Positions 1 to 8,811 of a stretch of DNA of 64,000 nucleotides are shown here, piece by piece. The notes beneath the pieces were generated by a model. The model saw nothing but the letters and a program-made list of their open reading frames with translations. It did no database searches and had not been told where the DNA came from. Source of the stretch: Candidatus Phycosocius spiralis (GTDB lineage: Bacteria > Pseudomonadota > Alphaproteobacteria > Caulobacterales > Aquidulcibacteraceae); assembly GCF_030158815.1 (NCBI RefSeq), contig NZ_BPFZ01000003.1:1-64000 (forward strand), in the 5' to 3' direction. Within the stretch, counting starts at the first letter, position 1, and each line of letters begins with the position of its first letter. Both the position numbers and the translations under genes were made by a program.

Positions 1-46
1 TCACGACGAACGCTTTCTGGGCGTCCGTGAACTTCGATGCTTTCAT
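1..46 (-). CDS. IS3-family transposase OrfA, N-terminal fragment cut by the window edge
   Basis: Only the first 15 codons are present; the rest lies left of the window. The reading MKASKFTDAQKAFVV is the usual beginning of an IS3-family OrfA, the small helix-turn-helix subunit that binds the element ends and is joined to OrfB by programmed frameshifting. A strong ribosome binding site (GGAGG, seven bases before the ATG) supports the start. It faces away from a second IS3-family orfA starting at 142, so the 95 bases between hold the upstream ends of two elements. Whether this copy is intact cannot be told from the window. Confidence 0.7.
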   Translation of the reverse strand, partial: MKASKFTDAQKAFVV

Positions 47-141
47 GCCAAACCTCCTCGTCCAGCCAAGGAAAATTACGGCACAAAACTCTAATTCCAA
101 ATGGTCCAAGTCTCAGGTGGCAGAGCACGAGAGGATGACAG

Positions 142-545
142 ATGCGCAAGAGCAGATTTACCGAGCAACAGATCATTGCGATGATCAAGGAACACGAGAG
201 TGGGATGTCGACCTCGGAGGTGTGCCGCAAGCACGGCATTTCGGATGCGACCTTCTACAAGTACAAAGCCAAGTTCGGCGGAATGAGCGTATCAGTTGCG
301 CAGAAATTGAAGGCGTTGGAGATAGAGAATGGGCGTCTAAAGCGCTTGTTGGCCGTTGCGATGCTTGACAATCTGGTTCAAAAAAACTTGGCAACAAAAC
401 TACTGATGTGGAGCCGCTATGTGCCATCGGTTCAAGCGCTGCGGCGACCATGTGAGCGCCGCGCTGTAGTTTTAGCGATAAAGGACCATAAGGTAAGCGA
501 GCGTCGGGCGTATAGTTTGCCCAGTTTGTATCGGACAATGTGATG
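142..545 (+). pseudogene. IS3-family transposase remnant (orfA fused to a decayed orfB start)
   Basis: Residues 1-75 are a typical IS3-family OrfA: MRKSRFTEQQII start, helix-turn-helix EVCRKHGISDATFYKYKAKF at about 28-47, and the leucine-zipper-like stretch LKALEIENGRLKRLLAVAML. OrfA normally ends near KKNL/GKK. Here the frame runs on into a segment (RRAVVLAIKDHKVSERRAYS) that resembles the opening of OrfB, then stops at a TGA. None of the DDE catalytic core follows in any frame up to the tRNA gene, so the element is truncated and cannot move by itself. A GAGAGG ribosome binding site precedes the ATG. The family is clear; the subgroup is not assigned. Confidence 0.75.
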
Positions 546-664
546 CGACCGTACCAGAGGTGGTGGTGCGTACGCATAGCGTCATCGGGCAGACTTTAGA
601 TCAAGGACTTGGAACGGTTCAGGCGGCGCTTTGCTTGCCTTGAAGCCGCGTCTCCATGGTGTCT

Positions 665-716
665 GCGCAGGATGGGGTGTCAAGGGACTTTCACCCCTTG
701 ACATCCCATCTTGCGC
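665..716. repeat. Long imperfect hairpin (22-bp arms, 8-base loop)
   Basis: The arms 665-686 and 695-716 pair over 22 positions with two mismatches that become G-U pairs in one RNA strand. The core arm reads GATGGGGTGTCAAGGG. No T-run follows on either side, so it is not a standard terminator. It lies between the truncated insertion sequence and the tRNA. It may be a remnant of a mobile element end or a small palindromic repeat. Its function is unknown. Confidence 0.6.
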
Positions 717-732
717 GCTGATGCTCTAATGC

Positions 733-766
733 CGCCTTTGCGTAGGCATAGCCTGCGGCAAAGGCG
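733..766. repeat. Second inverted repeat (9-bp perfect arms)
   Basis: The arms CGCCTTTGC (733-741) and GCAAAGGCG (758-766) are perfect complements, and the 16 bases between contain a smaller AGGC/GCCT pair. It sits 16 bases after the longer hairpin and about 60 bases beyond the 3' end of the tRNA-Gly gene. A further 7-bp perfect stem (CGCCGCT/AGCGGCG, 798-816) follows 13 bases from the tRNA end. Any of these could help end the tRNA transcript, but none has a U-tract. Confidence 0.45.
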
Positions 767-828
767 TTACAAAACCGGCTTTGCTTGTTTCGACTGACGC
801 CGCTATAGGAGCGGCGACGAGCACTTTT

Positions 829-903
829 TGGAGCGGGCGATGGGAATCGAACCCACGACATTCAGCTTGGGAAGCTGACGTTCTACCTCTGAACTACGCC
901 CGC
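829..903 (-). tRNA. tRNA-Gly (anticodon CCC)
   Basis: The reverse strand folds into a full cloverleaf: acceptor stem GCGGGCG/CGCCCGC, D arm with TAGTTCAGAGGTAGAA, anticodon stem TCAGC/GCTGA around the loop TTCCCAA (anticodon CCC), and T arm with GGTTCGATTCC. The 3' CCA is encoded at 829-831. The sequence is close to the well-known glycine CCC isoacceptor that reads GGG codons. It borders the insertion-sequence remnants, a common position for integration, but no duplicated tRNA 3' end (att site) was seen in the window. Confidence 0.95.
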
Positions 904-1345
904 AAATCATATACTTAGCACTTATTCAAGAGTAGCCAGCTACAGGCCCGCTACAGCACTCGTTTTCAGGTCGTTCTTTATGACTATTTTCCCCACGGTG
1001 GCAAGGGTTGTCTTTGATAGGTCCTTCATTGACCTCTTGCCTAAGGTGGACGATTCCTAAGTGGACGGTGCCTAAAGGGGGATAGGGGCCAATCTGGAAT
1101 GATTGCCATATCAGGTCTGAAAGCCGCCAGACACGCCACCTTCACCCTTGCCAGATTGGATACCAAGCAGAAAGATTTCCATTTTGCGCTTTGTATCTCA
1201 AGACTCAAAAGGTCGCTTGGATATCAAGCCAATACCTTGCTGACGACACAACTTTTCGCCAAGCTGGGTCATTCTGCCACCGGTGGTCTATATCAAACTG
1301 CTTGCTTTACTATCCACACTCCCCAACCGATCCGACTTAAGGCCA
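904..1345. other. Gene-poor 440-base stretch with a short tandem repeat
   Basis: No convincing gene lies here. At 1040-1080 there are three head-to-tail copies of a unit of about 15 bases (CCTAAGGTGGACGATT, CCTAAGTGGACGGTG, CCTAAAGGGG). A 90-codon plus-strand reading frame begins at 1099, but it has no recognisable family, lacks a clear ribosome binding site and runs into the 3' end of the opposite-strand FAD enzyme, so it is not called. The region looks like decayed sequence next to the IS/tRNA junction. Confidence 0.5.
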
Positions 1346-2743
1346 TTATAGTAACACCCGTGGATTCATAATATTATGGGGATCTAAAGCTGCTTTAATC
1401 GCGCGCATCATTGCCAGATGTGACGCAGGTTCCCGGCGTAAAAACTCTTCACGACGACTGACCCCAATACCATGTTCGGCGGAGATGGAGCCGTTTAAGG
1501 ACATCACTACATCATGGATCGCTTCGTTTAAGGCCGGCACAAGACCTTGAAAGCTTTGCGCGGATACGCCTTGGGGCTGAATGACGTCGTAATGAATATT
1601 GCCGTCGCTACAATGGCCAAAAGCGACAATGCGACATCCAGGCACGATCTGCCGCGCGGCCTGATCGGCCTGCACTAAAAAGGCTGGTATTTTCGAGACC
1701 GGGACCGAGACATCATGCTTGGCCGCCGCCCCCTCAGGCTTTTGCGCCGCACTCATGTTTTCACGCAAAGCCCAAAACGATTTGGCCTGCATCTGGTTTT
1801 GCGCCACGACCCCTTCTTGCACCAAGCCTTCTTCCATGGCGGCCATTAGGGCCGTTTCCACGCGGACGGCCAAGTCTGGGTCTGGACCTTCAAACTCAAC
1901 CAGTGCCAACCATTTAGGAACGTTGCCAAAGGGGACCGCCATATTGGCGCAATTCTTCTGGGCAAGTTCAACGCCTAATCGGTTCATAACTTCAAAGGCC
2001 GCAACAGCACCTGTTTGTGCTTCCAAACGATGCAAAAGCCTAACCGCCTGCTCGGGCGTGTCCAAAGCCAACAAAGCAACCGTTGTGAAAGGCGATTGTG
2101 CCACCAGTTTCAAGGTTGCAGCTGTAACGAACCCCAAAGTTCCCTCAGCCCCAATGAACAGATGCTTGAGATCATAGCCCGTATTATCCTTGCGCAAGAC
2201 CGAAAGCCCGTCGTAGCGTGTGCCATTGGGCAGCACAGCTTCAAGGCCTAAAACTTGGGCGCGCATCATGCCGTGGCGGCGCACATGCACCCCGCCCGCA
2301 TTGGTGGAAATCAAGCCGCCAATGGTCGCCGAACCCTCCGACGCTAAGCATATTGGAAACCGCTTGCCGATCTGGTGCGCGGCATCATGAACCTGGCTTA
2401 AAATGACACCGGCTTCAGCAATGATGGCATCGTCCACCGGATCAATCGCGCGGATGGCATTTATGCGCTTGGTGGAAATCAATACTTCACCCAACGGGAT
2501 TTGCGCACCAACTAGGCCTGTATTACCCCCTTGCGTCGTCACCGCCAGACCGGCCTCATGGCAGATACCAAGTATAATTTCGACTTCGCCGGTTGTTGAA
2601 GGCATCAGCATCAAAGGCGTATTCCCGCTCCAGCGGTCACGCCATTCGACCAGATGCGGCGCGATGAGGTCAGGGTCGCGCGTCCAGCCATTGGGGCCAA
2701 GTGCGTCTTGCAGGCGCGTGAGTGTCGAAAAATGAGCGTCCAT
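1346..2743 (-). CDS. FAD-linked D-2-hydroxyacid dehydrogenase (D2HGDH/GlcD-like)
   Basis: A 465-residue flavoprotein of the VAO/PCMH fold that oxidises a D-2-hydroxyacid such as D-2-hydroxyglutarate or D-lactate to the 2-oxoacid, passing electrons to an acceptor. The FAD-binding half shows QGGNTGLVG at 71-79 and SEGSATIGGLISTNAGG at 135-151. The C-terminal half has GHCSDGNIH (376-384), typical of metal-binding residues in this family, and NGSISAEHGIG (417-427), ending in the usual DPHNIMNP. Length fits the family. The substrate cannot be fixed from sequence: D2HGDH-like, GlcD-like and D-lactate dehydrogenases share these motifs. It stands alone, 59 bases downstream of the start of the epimerase gene side, with no glcE/glcF beside it, which argues against a GlcDEF complex. 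Confidence 0.85.
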   Translation of the reverse strand: MDAHFSTLTRLQDALGPNGWTRDPDLIAPHLVEWRDRWSGNTPLMLMPSTTGEVEIILGICHEAGLAVTTQGGNTGLVGAQIPLGEVLISTKRINAIRAIDPVDDAIIAEAGVILSQVHDAAHQIGKRFPICLASEGSATIGGLISTNAGGVHVRRHGMMRAQVLGLEAVLPNGTRYDGLSVLRKDNTGYDLKHLFIGAEGTLGFVTAATLKLVAQSPFTTVALLALDTPEQAVRLLHRLEAQTGAVAAFEVMNRLGVELAQKNCANMAVPFGNVPKWLALVEFEGPDPDLAVRVETALMAAMEEGLVQEGVVAQNQMQAKSFWALRENMSAAQKPEGAAAKHDVSVPVSKIPAFLVQADQAARQIVPGCRIVAFGHCSDGNIHYDVIQPQGVSAQSFQGLVPALNEAIHDVVMSLNGSISAEHGIGVSRREEFLRREPASHLAMMRAIKAALDPHNIMNPRVLL

Positions 2744-2802
2744 CTTGGCCTTATAGCTTCAAAACCCTAGCCCGCCCAGAGTCCAATCTACAGAGCCAAG
2801 AT

Positions 2803-3825
2803 TTAAAGCCCGTGGTAAGATCGATACCAATCAACAAATTTCGCCACACCCTCACCAATCGGGGTAGAGGGCTTATAGCCAGTCGCGGCCACTAAGGCTG
2901 TGACGTCGGCGGACGTGTCAGGCACATCGCCGGGTTGTAGTGGTAAAAAGTCCAAAATCGCCTTTTTGCCGACGCAAGCTTCAATATGGGCAATATAATC
3001 GGAGAGCAGGACGGGATCGCTATTGCCGATATTATAGATCCGAAATGGTGCCGAGGAGCTAGACGGGTCTGGGGCGTTGCCATCCCAATTTGGATTGGGT
3101 TTGGCCGGTTGATCGCTGACCCGGATCACGCCCTCAACGATATCATCCACATAGGTAAAATCGCGGCTATGGTGGCCATTGTTGAACACTTGGATCGGCT
3201 CACCCGCAAAGATCGCTTTGGTGAACAGATAAGGCGACATGTCCGGGCGTCCCCAAGGCCCATAGACGGTAAAAAAGCGCAAGCCCGTGGTCGGTAAGGC
3301 GAATAAATGGCTATAGGAATGGGCCATCAACTCATTCGCGCGCTTGGTCGCCGCGTAAAATTGCAACGGATGGTCGGCGCCATCGGTCTCCACAAACGGC
3401 ATATGGGTGTTGCCGCCATAGACGCTTGATGTGCTGGCATAGGTTAAATGCGCGATTTTATGATGTCGGCAGGCTTCGAGCACATTGGTGAAGCCGATGA
3501 TGTTCGAGGCGACATAAGAGCGCGGGTTTTCAAGGGAATAGCGCACGCCCGCTTGGGCCGCCAAATGGATTACGCGGTCAAACTGATGCGCAGCGAAACA
3601 CGCGTCTACAGCGCCTGCATCGGCCAGGTCCGCGCGTATGAACTCGAAATGGCCCCCAAGCTCGCGCGCTAAACTGACTAATTGGTGCAAGCGTGCTTCT
3701 TTGAGGGCTGGGTCATAATAATCATTTACGACGTCAAAGCCGACGACATGGTCCCCGCGTCGCAACAAAGCCGCTGCCGTATGAAAGCCGATAAATCCTG
3801 CTGCACCAGTGACAAGCACTTTCAT
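2803..3825 (-). CDS. NAD-dependent epimerase, UDP-glucuronate 4-epimerase-like
   Basis: A 340-residue extended short-chain dehydrogenase. The N-terminal Rossmann motif GAAGFIG occupies residues 7-13, and the catalytic Tyr157 and Lys161 (YAATK) follow STSSVYG at about 131-137. The segment around residues 30-45 with [13 protein letters not shown] is characteristic of UDP-glucuronate 4-epimerases (CapI/LspL type), which make UDP-galacturonate for surface polysaccharide, rather than of GalE. Function is therefore likely cell-envelope sugar supply. No glycosyltransferase genes adjoin it here, so the end product is unknown. A rhamnose- or galactose-type epimerase activity is the main alternative. 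Confidence 0.85.
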   Translation of the reverse strand: MKVLVTGAAGFIGFHTAAALLRRGDHVVGFDVVNDYYDPALKEARLHQLVSLARELGGHFEFIRADLADAGAVDACFAAHQFDRVIHLAAQAGVRYSLENPRSYVASNIIGFTNVLEACRHHKIAHLTYASTSSVYGGNTHMPFVETDGADHPLQFYAATKRANELMAHSYSHLFALPTTGLRFFTVYGPWGRPDMSPYLFTKAIFAGEPIQVFNNGHHSRDFTYVDDIVEGVIRVSDQPAKPNPNWDGNAPDPSSSSAPFRIYNIGNSDPVLLSDYIAHIEACVGKKAILDFLPLQPGDVPDTSADVTALVAATGYKPSTPIGEGVAKFVDWYRSYHGL

Positions 3826-3939
3826 CGTGTTGGGTTCCTTGGTGGCAGTGGGCCGAGTTAGACTTTGGCGCTGAGGTGCCTTGGCTATTTAACGCAATTC
3901 CCTACGTGCGCTAGAGGCGGGGGCAGTGGGTATGTGGCA

Positions 3940-4323
3940 CTATTCCGTGCCAGTAAGCTTGAGACCGCCAATGACTTGGAAGACCTCAAAATCCTTATCA
4001 TTGGTCAAAAGCGGTAAGTCTGCATCAAGACACGCTTGGGCAATGAGGGCATCGGCCAGTCTTGCGCTACGTCCAGAAGCTAGACACAGACCCCGCAATA
4101 TTCCCGCACGTGACCAATAACCGTCCTTTAATTCCAAGACACTCAGAGCATCGGCCAATAGCCTAATTTCTGGACGCAAAACGCGTGCAGATAATAGTTC
4201 TGTTATTGAAATAGGTACGACGCGCAATGTCTGTTGCTCTATATGATAGCCCAACAAGTCAGTCTTTTTCGTCGTGTCCCCTTCAGCCCAAGGGATCAAC
4301 ACACTGCTATCGGCGACAATCAA
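3940..4323 (-). CDS. PIN-domain ribonuclease, VapC-like toxin
   Basis: A 127-residue PIN-domain protein. The acidic residues expected at a PIN active site are present: Asp5 in the opening MIVADSS, Glu42, Asp91 (ARLADALIAQ) and Asp109/Asp111 (LTNDKDF). VapC toxins are endoribonucleases that often cut tRNA or rRNA when their antitoxin is lost. The start is a TTG that overlaps the stop of the upstream antitoxin-like gene by four bases (TTGA), so translation is probably coupled and the toxin poorly initiated by itself. No ATG exists near the N terminus, and the MIVADSS opening matches the family, which decides the start. Confidence 0.85.
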   Translation of the reverse strand: MIVADSSVLIPWAEGDTTKKTDLLGYHIEQQTLRVVPISITELLSARVLRPEIRLLADALSVLELKDGYWSRAGILRGLCLASGRSARLADALIAQACLDADLPLLTNDKDFEVFQVIGGLKLTGTE

Positions 4324-4532
4324 TCTTCATCGTCCTTGCCGCGTAAGGTCTGCCACGTATCAGAAAACGTGACCTTACCCTGTAACGCCAATAAAATATT
4401 GCGCCGCCGCACTGCCGCTAAGTGCTCAAGGCCCTGCCGCACCGCTTCGGTTATACTGCCTCCGCAGTGCTCTTGCGCTAAAGCAAGATCAGCCTCTAGA
4501 ACTTCAACCGTGATTTTACGAACTGCCGACAT
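4320..4532 (-). CDS. VapB-like antitoxin
   Basis: A 70-residue protein directly upstream of the PIN toxin and overlapping it by four bases. The N-terminal half (KITVEVLEADLALAQ, then SITEAVRQGLEHLAA) looks like a ribbon-helix-helix DNA-binding domain, and the acidic C terminus (GKDDED) would be the toxin-neutralising tail. The first in-frame start lies 23 codons earlier (TTG), but its extension has no domain sense, so the ATG giving MSAVRKITVEV is preferred. Neither start has a good ribosome binding site. By analogy with the family the pair would repress its own promoter. The assignment rests largely on size and context. Confidence 0.75.
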   Translation of the reverse strand: MSAVRKITVEVLEADLALAQEHCGGSITEAVRQGLEHLAAVRRRNILLALQGKVTFSDTWQTLRGKDDED

Positions 4533-4640
4533 GGGGAATCGATACCATAAAAAATCCCCAGCTTCAATCTCCAGCAAGTTGCTAAATATTGGCTTGCGCA
4601 AGAGCTTTTAGGATTTTGGCATTCGAATAACTCGAAGGAA

Positions 4641-4677
4641 GTGGGAACCGATCAAAGTCGACTTCAATTGGTCCCAC
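4641..4677. terminator. Hairpin just after lepA
   Basis: GTGGGAACC (4641-4649) pairs with GGTCCCAC (4670-4677) with one bulged base, and the loop contains the self-complementary AAGTCGACTT. It begins three bases beyond the lepA stop codon, in the position of a terminator, but there is no U-tract after the stem. It may be a 3'-end stabilising or weak termination structure. Confidence 0.35.
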
Positions 4678-4679
4678 CC

Positions 4680-6482
4680 CTAATCCGCATCCATTTTCAG
4701 GGCCGCAATGAAGGCTTCTTGGGGAATATCGACACTGCCAAACTGGCGCATCCGCTTTTTACCGGCCTTCTGCTTATCCAATAGTTTGCGTTTGCGGCTG
4801 GCGTCACCGCCATAGCATTTTGCGGTCACATCCTTGCGCATGGCCGAGATGGTTTCGCGCGCGACAACACGGCCGCCAATCGCCGCCTGAATGGGGATTT
4901 TGAACAAATGCTGCGGGATTAGGTCTTTAAGCTTCTCACACATGGATCGCCCGCGCATCTCTGCGCGCCCGGCATGCACCAGCATAGAAAGCGCATCGAC
5001 TGGCTCTTCATTGACCAGGATCGACATTTTTACCAGATTACCGACCTTATAGCCTTCAATCGTATAGTCGAACGAAGCATAGCCCTTGGAGATGCTTTTA
5101 AGGCGGTCATAAAAATCAAAAACCACTTCATTGAGCGGCAATTCATAGACCAGCATGGCGCGGGTGCCGACATAGGTTAGTTCGCGTTGATTGCCGCGCC
5201 GATCTTGGCACAATTTCATAATGCCACCCAGATATTCGTCCGGCGTCAGGATGGTGGCTTTAATCCAAGGCTCTTCAATCGCTTCAATGGCCATCACGTC
5301 TGGCATGTCAGCGGGGTTATGCAGGCTGACGGTTTCGCCATTTTTCATTTTGATTTCATAGACAACCGAGGGTGCCGTCGCGATCAAATCGAGGTTAAAC
5401 TCACGCCTTAAGCGCTCTTGAATAATCTCCAGATGCAAAAGGCCTAAAAAGCCGCAGCGAAAGCCAAAGCCAAGTGCCGCACTGGTTTCCATCTCATAGG
5501 AAAAACTCGCATCATTGAGGCGCAAACGGCCCATAGCAGCGCGCAAATCTTCAAAATCAGCAGCATCGACAGGAAAGAGGCCACAGAATACCACGGGTTG
5601 GGCTGGCTTAAAGCCCGGCAGCATGGTGGTGGTTTGTCGCCGCTCTTCGGTAATGGTGTCACCAACGGCAGCGTCGGCGACTTCTTTGATCGAAGCGGTC
5701 AAAAAGCCAATTTCGCCCGGGCCCAATTCGTCAACTTCGGTAATTTTGGGCTTAAAGACGCCGACACGGTCAAGGCCATAATTGGCACCAGTCGCCATCA
5801 TGCGCACATTCATGCCCTTGCGCATCACCCCATCCATGATGCGCACCAACACCACGACGCCCAGATATTGATCGTAATAAGCGTCCATCAGCAAAGCTTT
5901 GAGCGGTGCATCACGGTTGCCAGTTTTTGGAGGGGGCAAGCGAGTAATGATGGCTTCGAGCACATCTTCGATGCCTATGCCTGTTTTTGCCGAAATCATG
6001 ATAGACTGCGAGGCATCAATGCCAATCACTTCCTCGATCTGGGCCTTGACCCGATCTGGTTCTGCGGCGGGCAAATCAATCTTGTTGAGAACCGGAACGA
6101 TTTCGAGATCTGCATCAATGGCTTGATAGACATTTGCAAGGGTTTGAGCCTCCACTCCTTGGCTGGCATCCACCACCAATAGCGCGCCTTCACATGCTGC
6201 TAAAGATCGCGAAACCTCATAGGCAAAGTCTACATGGCCTGGGGTGTCGATTAGATTGAGTACATAATCTTGCCCATCGCGGTGAAAATCGAGCCGCACC
6301 GTTTGTGCTTTAATGGTAATCCCCCGCTCACGCTCAATATCCATGCTGTCAAGCACTTGCTCTTTCATTTCACGTTGTGTGAGGCCCCCTGTCCGCTGGA
6401 TCAGGCGATCAGACAAGGTGGATTTGCCATGGTCAATATGGGCGACGATGGAGAAGTTGCGGATGTTTTCACGCGGAATCAT
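4680..6482 (-). CDS. lepA: Elongation factor 4 (LepA), ribosome back-translocating GTPase
   Basis: A 600-residue translational GTPase that binds the ribosome and affects translocation and initiation under stress. From the chosen ATG, the P-loop AHIDHGKST sits at residues 14-22, followed by the switch motif [16 protein letters not shown] and NKIDLP. The EF-G-like domains and the LepA-specific C-terminal domain (ending [12 protein letters not shown]) are complete. An ATG nine codons upstream is possible, but family members begin at [16 protein letters not shown], so the internal ATG is taken. The gene stands alone between the alpha-galactosidase and the VapBC-like pair. Length and motifs are normal. 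Confidence 0.97.
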   Translation of the reverse strand: MIPRENIRNFSIVAHIDHGKSTLSDRLIQRTGGLTQREMKEQVLDSMDIERERGITIKAQTVRLDFHRDGQDYVLNLIDTPGHVDFAYEVSRSLAACEGALLVVDASQGVEAQTLANVYQAIDADLEIVPVLNKIDLPAAEPDRVKAQIEEVIGIDASQSIMISAKTGIGIEDVLEAIITRLPPPKTGNRDAPLKALLMDAYYDQYLGVVVLVRIMDGVMRKGMNVRMMATGANYGLDRVGVFKPKITEVDELGPGEIGFLTASIKEVADAAVGDTITEERRQTTTMLPGFKPAQPVVFCGLFPVDAADFEDLRAAMGRLRLNDASFSYEMETSAALGFGFRCGFLGLLHLEIIQERLRREFNLDLIATAPSVVYEIKMKNGETVSLHNPADMPDVMAIEAIEEPWIKATILTPDEYLGGIMKLCQDRRGNQRELTYVGTRAMLVYELPLNEVVFDFYDRLKSISKGYASFDYTIEGYKVGNLVKMSILVNEEPVDALSMLVHAGRAEMRGRSMCEKLKDLIPQHLFKIPIQAAIGGRVVARETISAMRKDVTAKCYGGDASRKRKLLDKQKAGKKRMRQFGSVDIPQEAFIAALKMDAD

Positions 6483-6538
6483 AGCGCCGACATAGCCTGA
6501 CCAGCCCATGGGGGAAAGGGCCAGATGCGGTGGATGCT

Positions 6539-8680
6539 CTAGACCGCACCCTCTCCCTGCAGATGGAACACCAAAACCTGCTCTGGGTTGGTCAAAGGCA
6601 ATCCCAGCCCCACCTCTTGCAAGGTTTTACCACTGAGGCGCGCGCCTGCGCCAGTCAAATCCAATGTGTCGAGGATAGAGCCACGAGACCAGCGGCGCAT
6701 ATGCTGCGGCCAGATCAAGGTCAGCCTATAGTTTTTGTCGGGGTCAAGGCCTGCGAAGAATATTCGCGGTGCCAGACGTTCATTAAATCCGGTCATCAAA
6801 GCCACTGAGAATAGCGCCTCATGCTGATCATGACTAATCACACCCATTGCCACAATCTCCACCGGTGTCTCAAGTCGAACCAAATGGCCGTGATGCAACA
6901 AGCCCCGGTAGCGCTTATAGAGCGCGATAGCAGCTTTTAGCTCTTCCAGTTCGCCTTGAGGCTCGGTCAACAGGTTCAGCTCAAGTCCCATATGGCCAAA
7001 TAGAGCCGTGCCTGCGCGCATCGCCATTGATAATGTGCGGCCCGTAATGTGGCAATGCTTGGGCCCGACATGGGCACCCAGAACCTCGAGTGGCATAAAA
7101 TAGCTGGCCCCGCGTTGAATGACCTGCCGATCGAGCGCATCATTGCTGTCTGAGGTCCAGACACGATCGGTATGGGCCAAAATCCCATAATCAACACGCC
7201 CACCCCCTGAAGCACAGCTTTCAATCTCCACATGGGGATGGGCCTTACGCAGGCGTTCCAACAGCGCATAGAGCGCCAAGACCTGCGCGTGCGAGCGCTG
7301 ATAGCCGCGATGGTCGCCTGGATGGTTCAAATCCCGGTTCATATCCCATTTAATGTAGCTGATGGCATGGTGGCTCAGAAGCTGATGCAGACACTCATAG
7401 AGATAGTTGGAAACCTCAGGCCGGGAGATATCCAACACCAATTGATTGCGAAACGGGATTTGCTCGTGGCCTAGGCTCTGTAGCACCCAATCTGGATGAC
7501 GCCTATAGAGATCCGAATTGGGATTGACCATTTCAGGTTCAAACCAAATCCCCATTTCCATCCCCAGCCCCTTAACATGGGATATTAAAGGTCCTAATCC
7601 CTTAGGATAGATTTCTGGTGAGACAAACCAATCCCCCAGCCCAGAAGTGTCATCGCGGCGCGAGCCAAACCAGCCATCATCCAAGACAAAACGCTCAACA
7701 CCCAAATGCGCGGCGCGATCCGCCAGACCTTTAAGCTTATCAAAATCATGGTCAAAATAAACTGCTTCCCAGGTGTTGTAATGAACCGGGCGCGGCTTCT
7801 TCCAAACCTCTTTGCGCACAATAGTGTGTCGCACAAGGTGATGAAATCTTTGACTAATACCCGATAATCCCTTGTTGGAATAAGCCGCATAGATCGTGGG
7901 TGCCTCAAAGGACTGACCAGGCTCGAGGCGGATTTCACCAGGTCCCAATAGAGCGCCAAGGCCCGTAAAGACCCGACCATCATGGAGGCTATCGACGCGA
8001 AGGCGGTGATTGCCACTCCAACCCAAATGCAACCCATAAACCTCCCCTTGCATCTCTGTAGTTGAAGCACTGGCTAAGAACACAGCTGGAAAATGATCGT
8101 GCGACGTACGGCCACGGCGGTTTTCACGCAGATAAGTTCCGGCAAATCGCTTGATCCGTTCGGTTTGAAACTCCATTGCCCAGCGGCCACTAAAACCGAT
8201 CAAATCAGTCATATGACTGGGGATGGGCAAGACGGCCGTGGCACATTCATTCACTTCAAGGGATTTTTCGCCGTAATTGGTGAGCTGGGATGCAAAGCTG
8301 AGCACACCAGAGCTTGGATCAAGCGCGATGTGATATACAAGCCCGACAAGGGTCGATGAATCCATGCATGTGACGGTGACCCTAAACCCCTCATGCTGAT
8401 GCGAAACCACGTCAAATCGTGTATCCCAATCGCGGCCCTCGCGGTGAACAACCACCCCATTAGGACCAAGCAAGCCAAGGCTTGCCTCCATCGCCATGGA
8501 GCCAGCAATGAAAACATCACTAGCCCCTGGCCCGCCTTGCTGACCAGCCAATGCCTGTAGCGTGTGAGGGTCCATTTTATGATCAAGGCTTGGGCCCCAA
8601 TATAGGATCGACGGAGGCGCACCTATGGCAGCACGGATCACCAAACTGGTCCCGAGGCAATCAAGTTTGATATAATCCAT
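6539..8680 (-). CDS. Alpha-galactosidase, glycoside hydrolase family 36
   Basis: A 713-residue GH36 enzyme that removes terminal alpha-1,6-linked galactose from melibiose, raffinose or galactomannan side chains. An N-terminal beta-sandwich of about 300 residues precedes the TIM barrel, which carries [10 protein letters not shown] (about 332-341), WFEPEMVNP, the nucleophile Asp446 in KWDMNRD, and the likely acid/base Asp511 in [11 protein letters not shown]. The glycine-rich ESCASGGGR lies between. There is no signal peptide, so it should act in the cytoplasm on imported sugar. Its product would feed the galactokinase and uridylyltransferase encoded at 54-56 kb. No transporter gene adjoins it. 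An AAGGGAG ribosome binding site precedes the ATG. Confidence 0.93.
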   Translation of the reverse strand: MDYIKLDCLGTSLVIRAAIGAPPSILYWGPSLDHKMDPHTLQALAGQQGGPGASDVFIAGSMAMEASLGLLGPNGVVVHREGRDWDTRFDVVSHQHEGFRVTVTCMDSSTLVGLVYHIALDPSSGVLSFASQLTNYGEKSLEVNECATAVLPIPSHMTDLIGFSGRWAMEFQTERIKRFAGTYLRENRRGRTSHDHFPAVFLASASTTEMQGEVYGLHLGWSGNHRLRVDSLHDGRVFTGLGALLGPGEIRLEPGQSFEAPTIYAAYSNKGLSGISQRFHHLVRHTIVRKEVWKKPRPVHYNTWEAVYFDHDFDKLKGLADRAAHLGVERFVLDDGWFGSRRDDTSGLGDWFVSPEIYPKGLGPLISHVKGLGMEMGIWFEPEMVNPNSDLYRRHPDWVLQSLGHEQIPFRNQLVLDISRPEVSNYLYECLHQLLSHHAISYIKWDMNRDLNHPGDHRGYQRSHAQVLALYALLERLRKAHPHVEIESCASGGGRVDYGILAHTDRVWTSDSNDALDRQVIQRGASYFMPLEVLGAHVGPKHCHITGRTLSMAMRAGTALFGHMGLELNLLTEPQGELEELKAAIALYKRYRGLLHHGHLVRLETPVEIVAMGVISHDQHEALFSVALMTGFNERLAPRIFFAGLDPDKNYRLTLIWPQHMRRWSRGSILDTLDLTGAGARLSGKTLQEVGLGLPLTNPEQVLVFHLQGEGAV

Positions 8681-8811
8681 GCACTAAAACTCCCTTGAAC
8701 GCTGTTTAGCATGACCCCTCACCAAAGCCATAGTGCGCGTTGAGGTGCCCTTGTATCCTCATGAAGGGCTGGTTAGGCTGTCTTTAAAAGCCACTTTGAG
8801 GGGGAGAAGCA

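Noticed and set aside
829-903. tRNA-Gly as an att site with a duplicated 3' end in the window
   Set aside because: No second copy of the tRNA 3' sequence was found by reading the window.
1099-1371. 90-codon plus-strand frame before the FAD enzyme
   Set aside because: No family, no clear ribosome binding site, and its end runs into the opposite-strand gene.
2803-3825. Annotation as GalE to complete the Leloir pathway
   Set aside because: The N-terminal [13 protein letters not shown] region is typical of UDP-glucuronate 4-epimerases, not GalE.
5598-6182. 194-codon frame antisense to lepA
   Set aside because: Lies wholly within lepA on the other strand and has no family resemblance; an antisense shadow.
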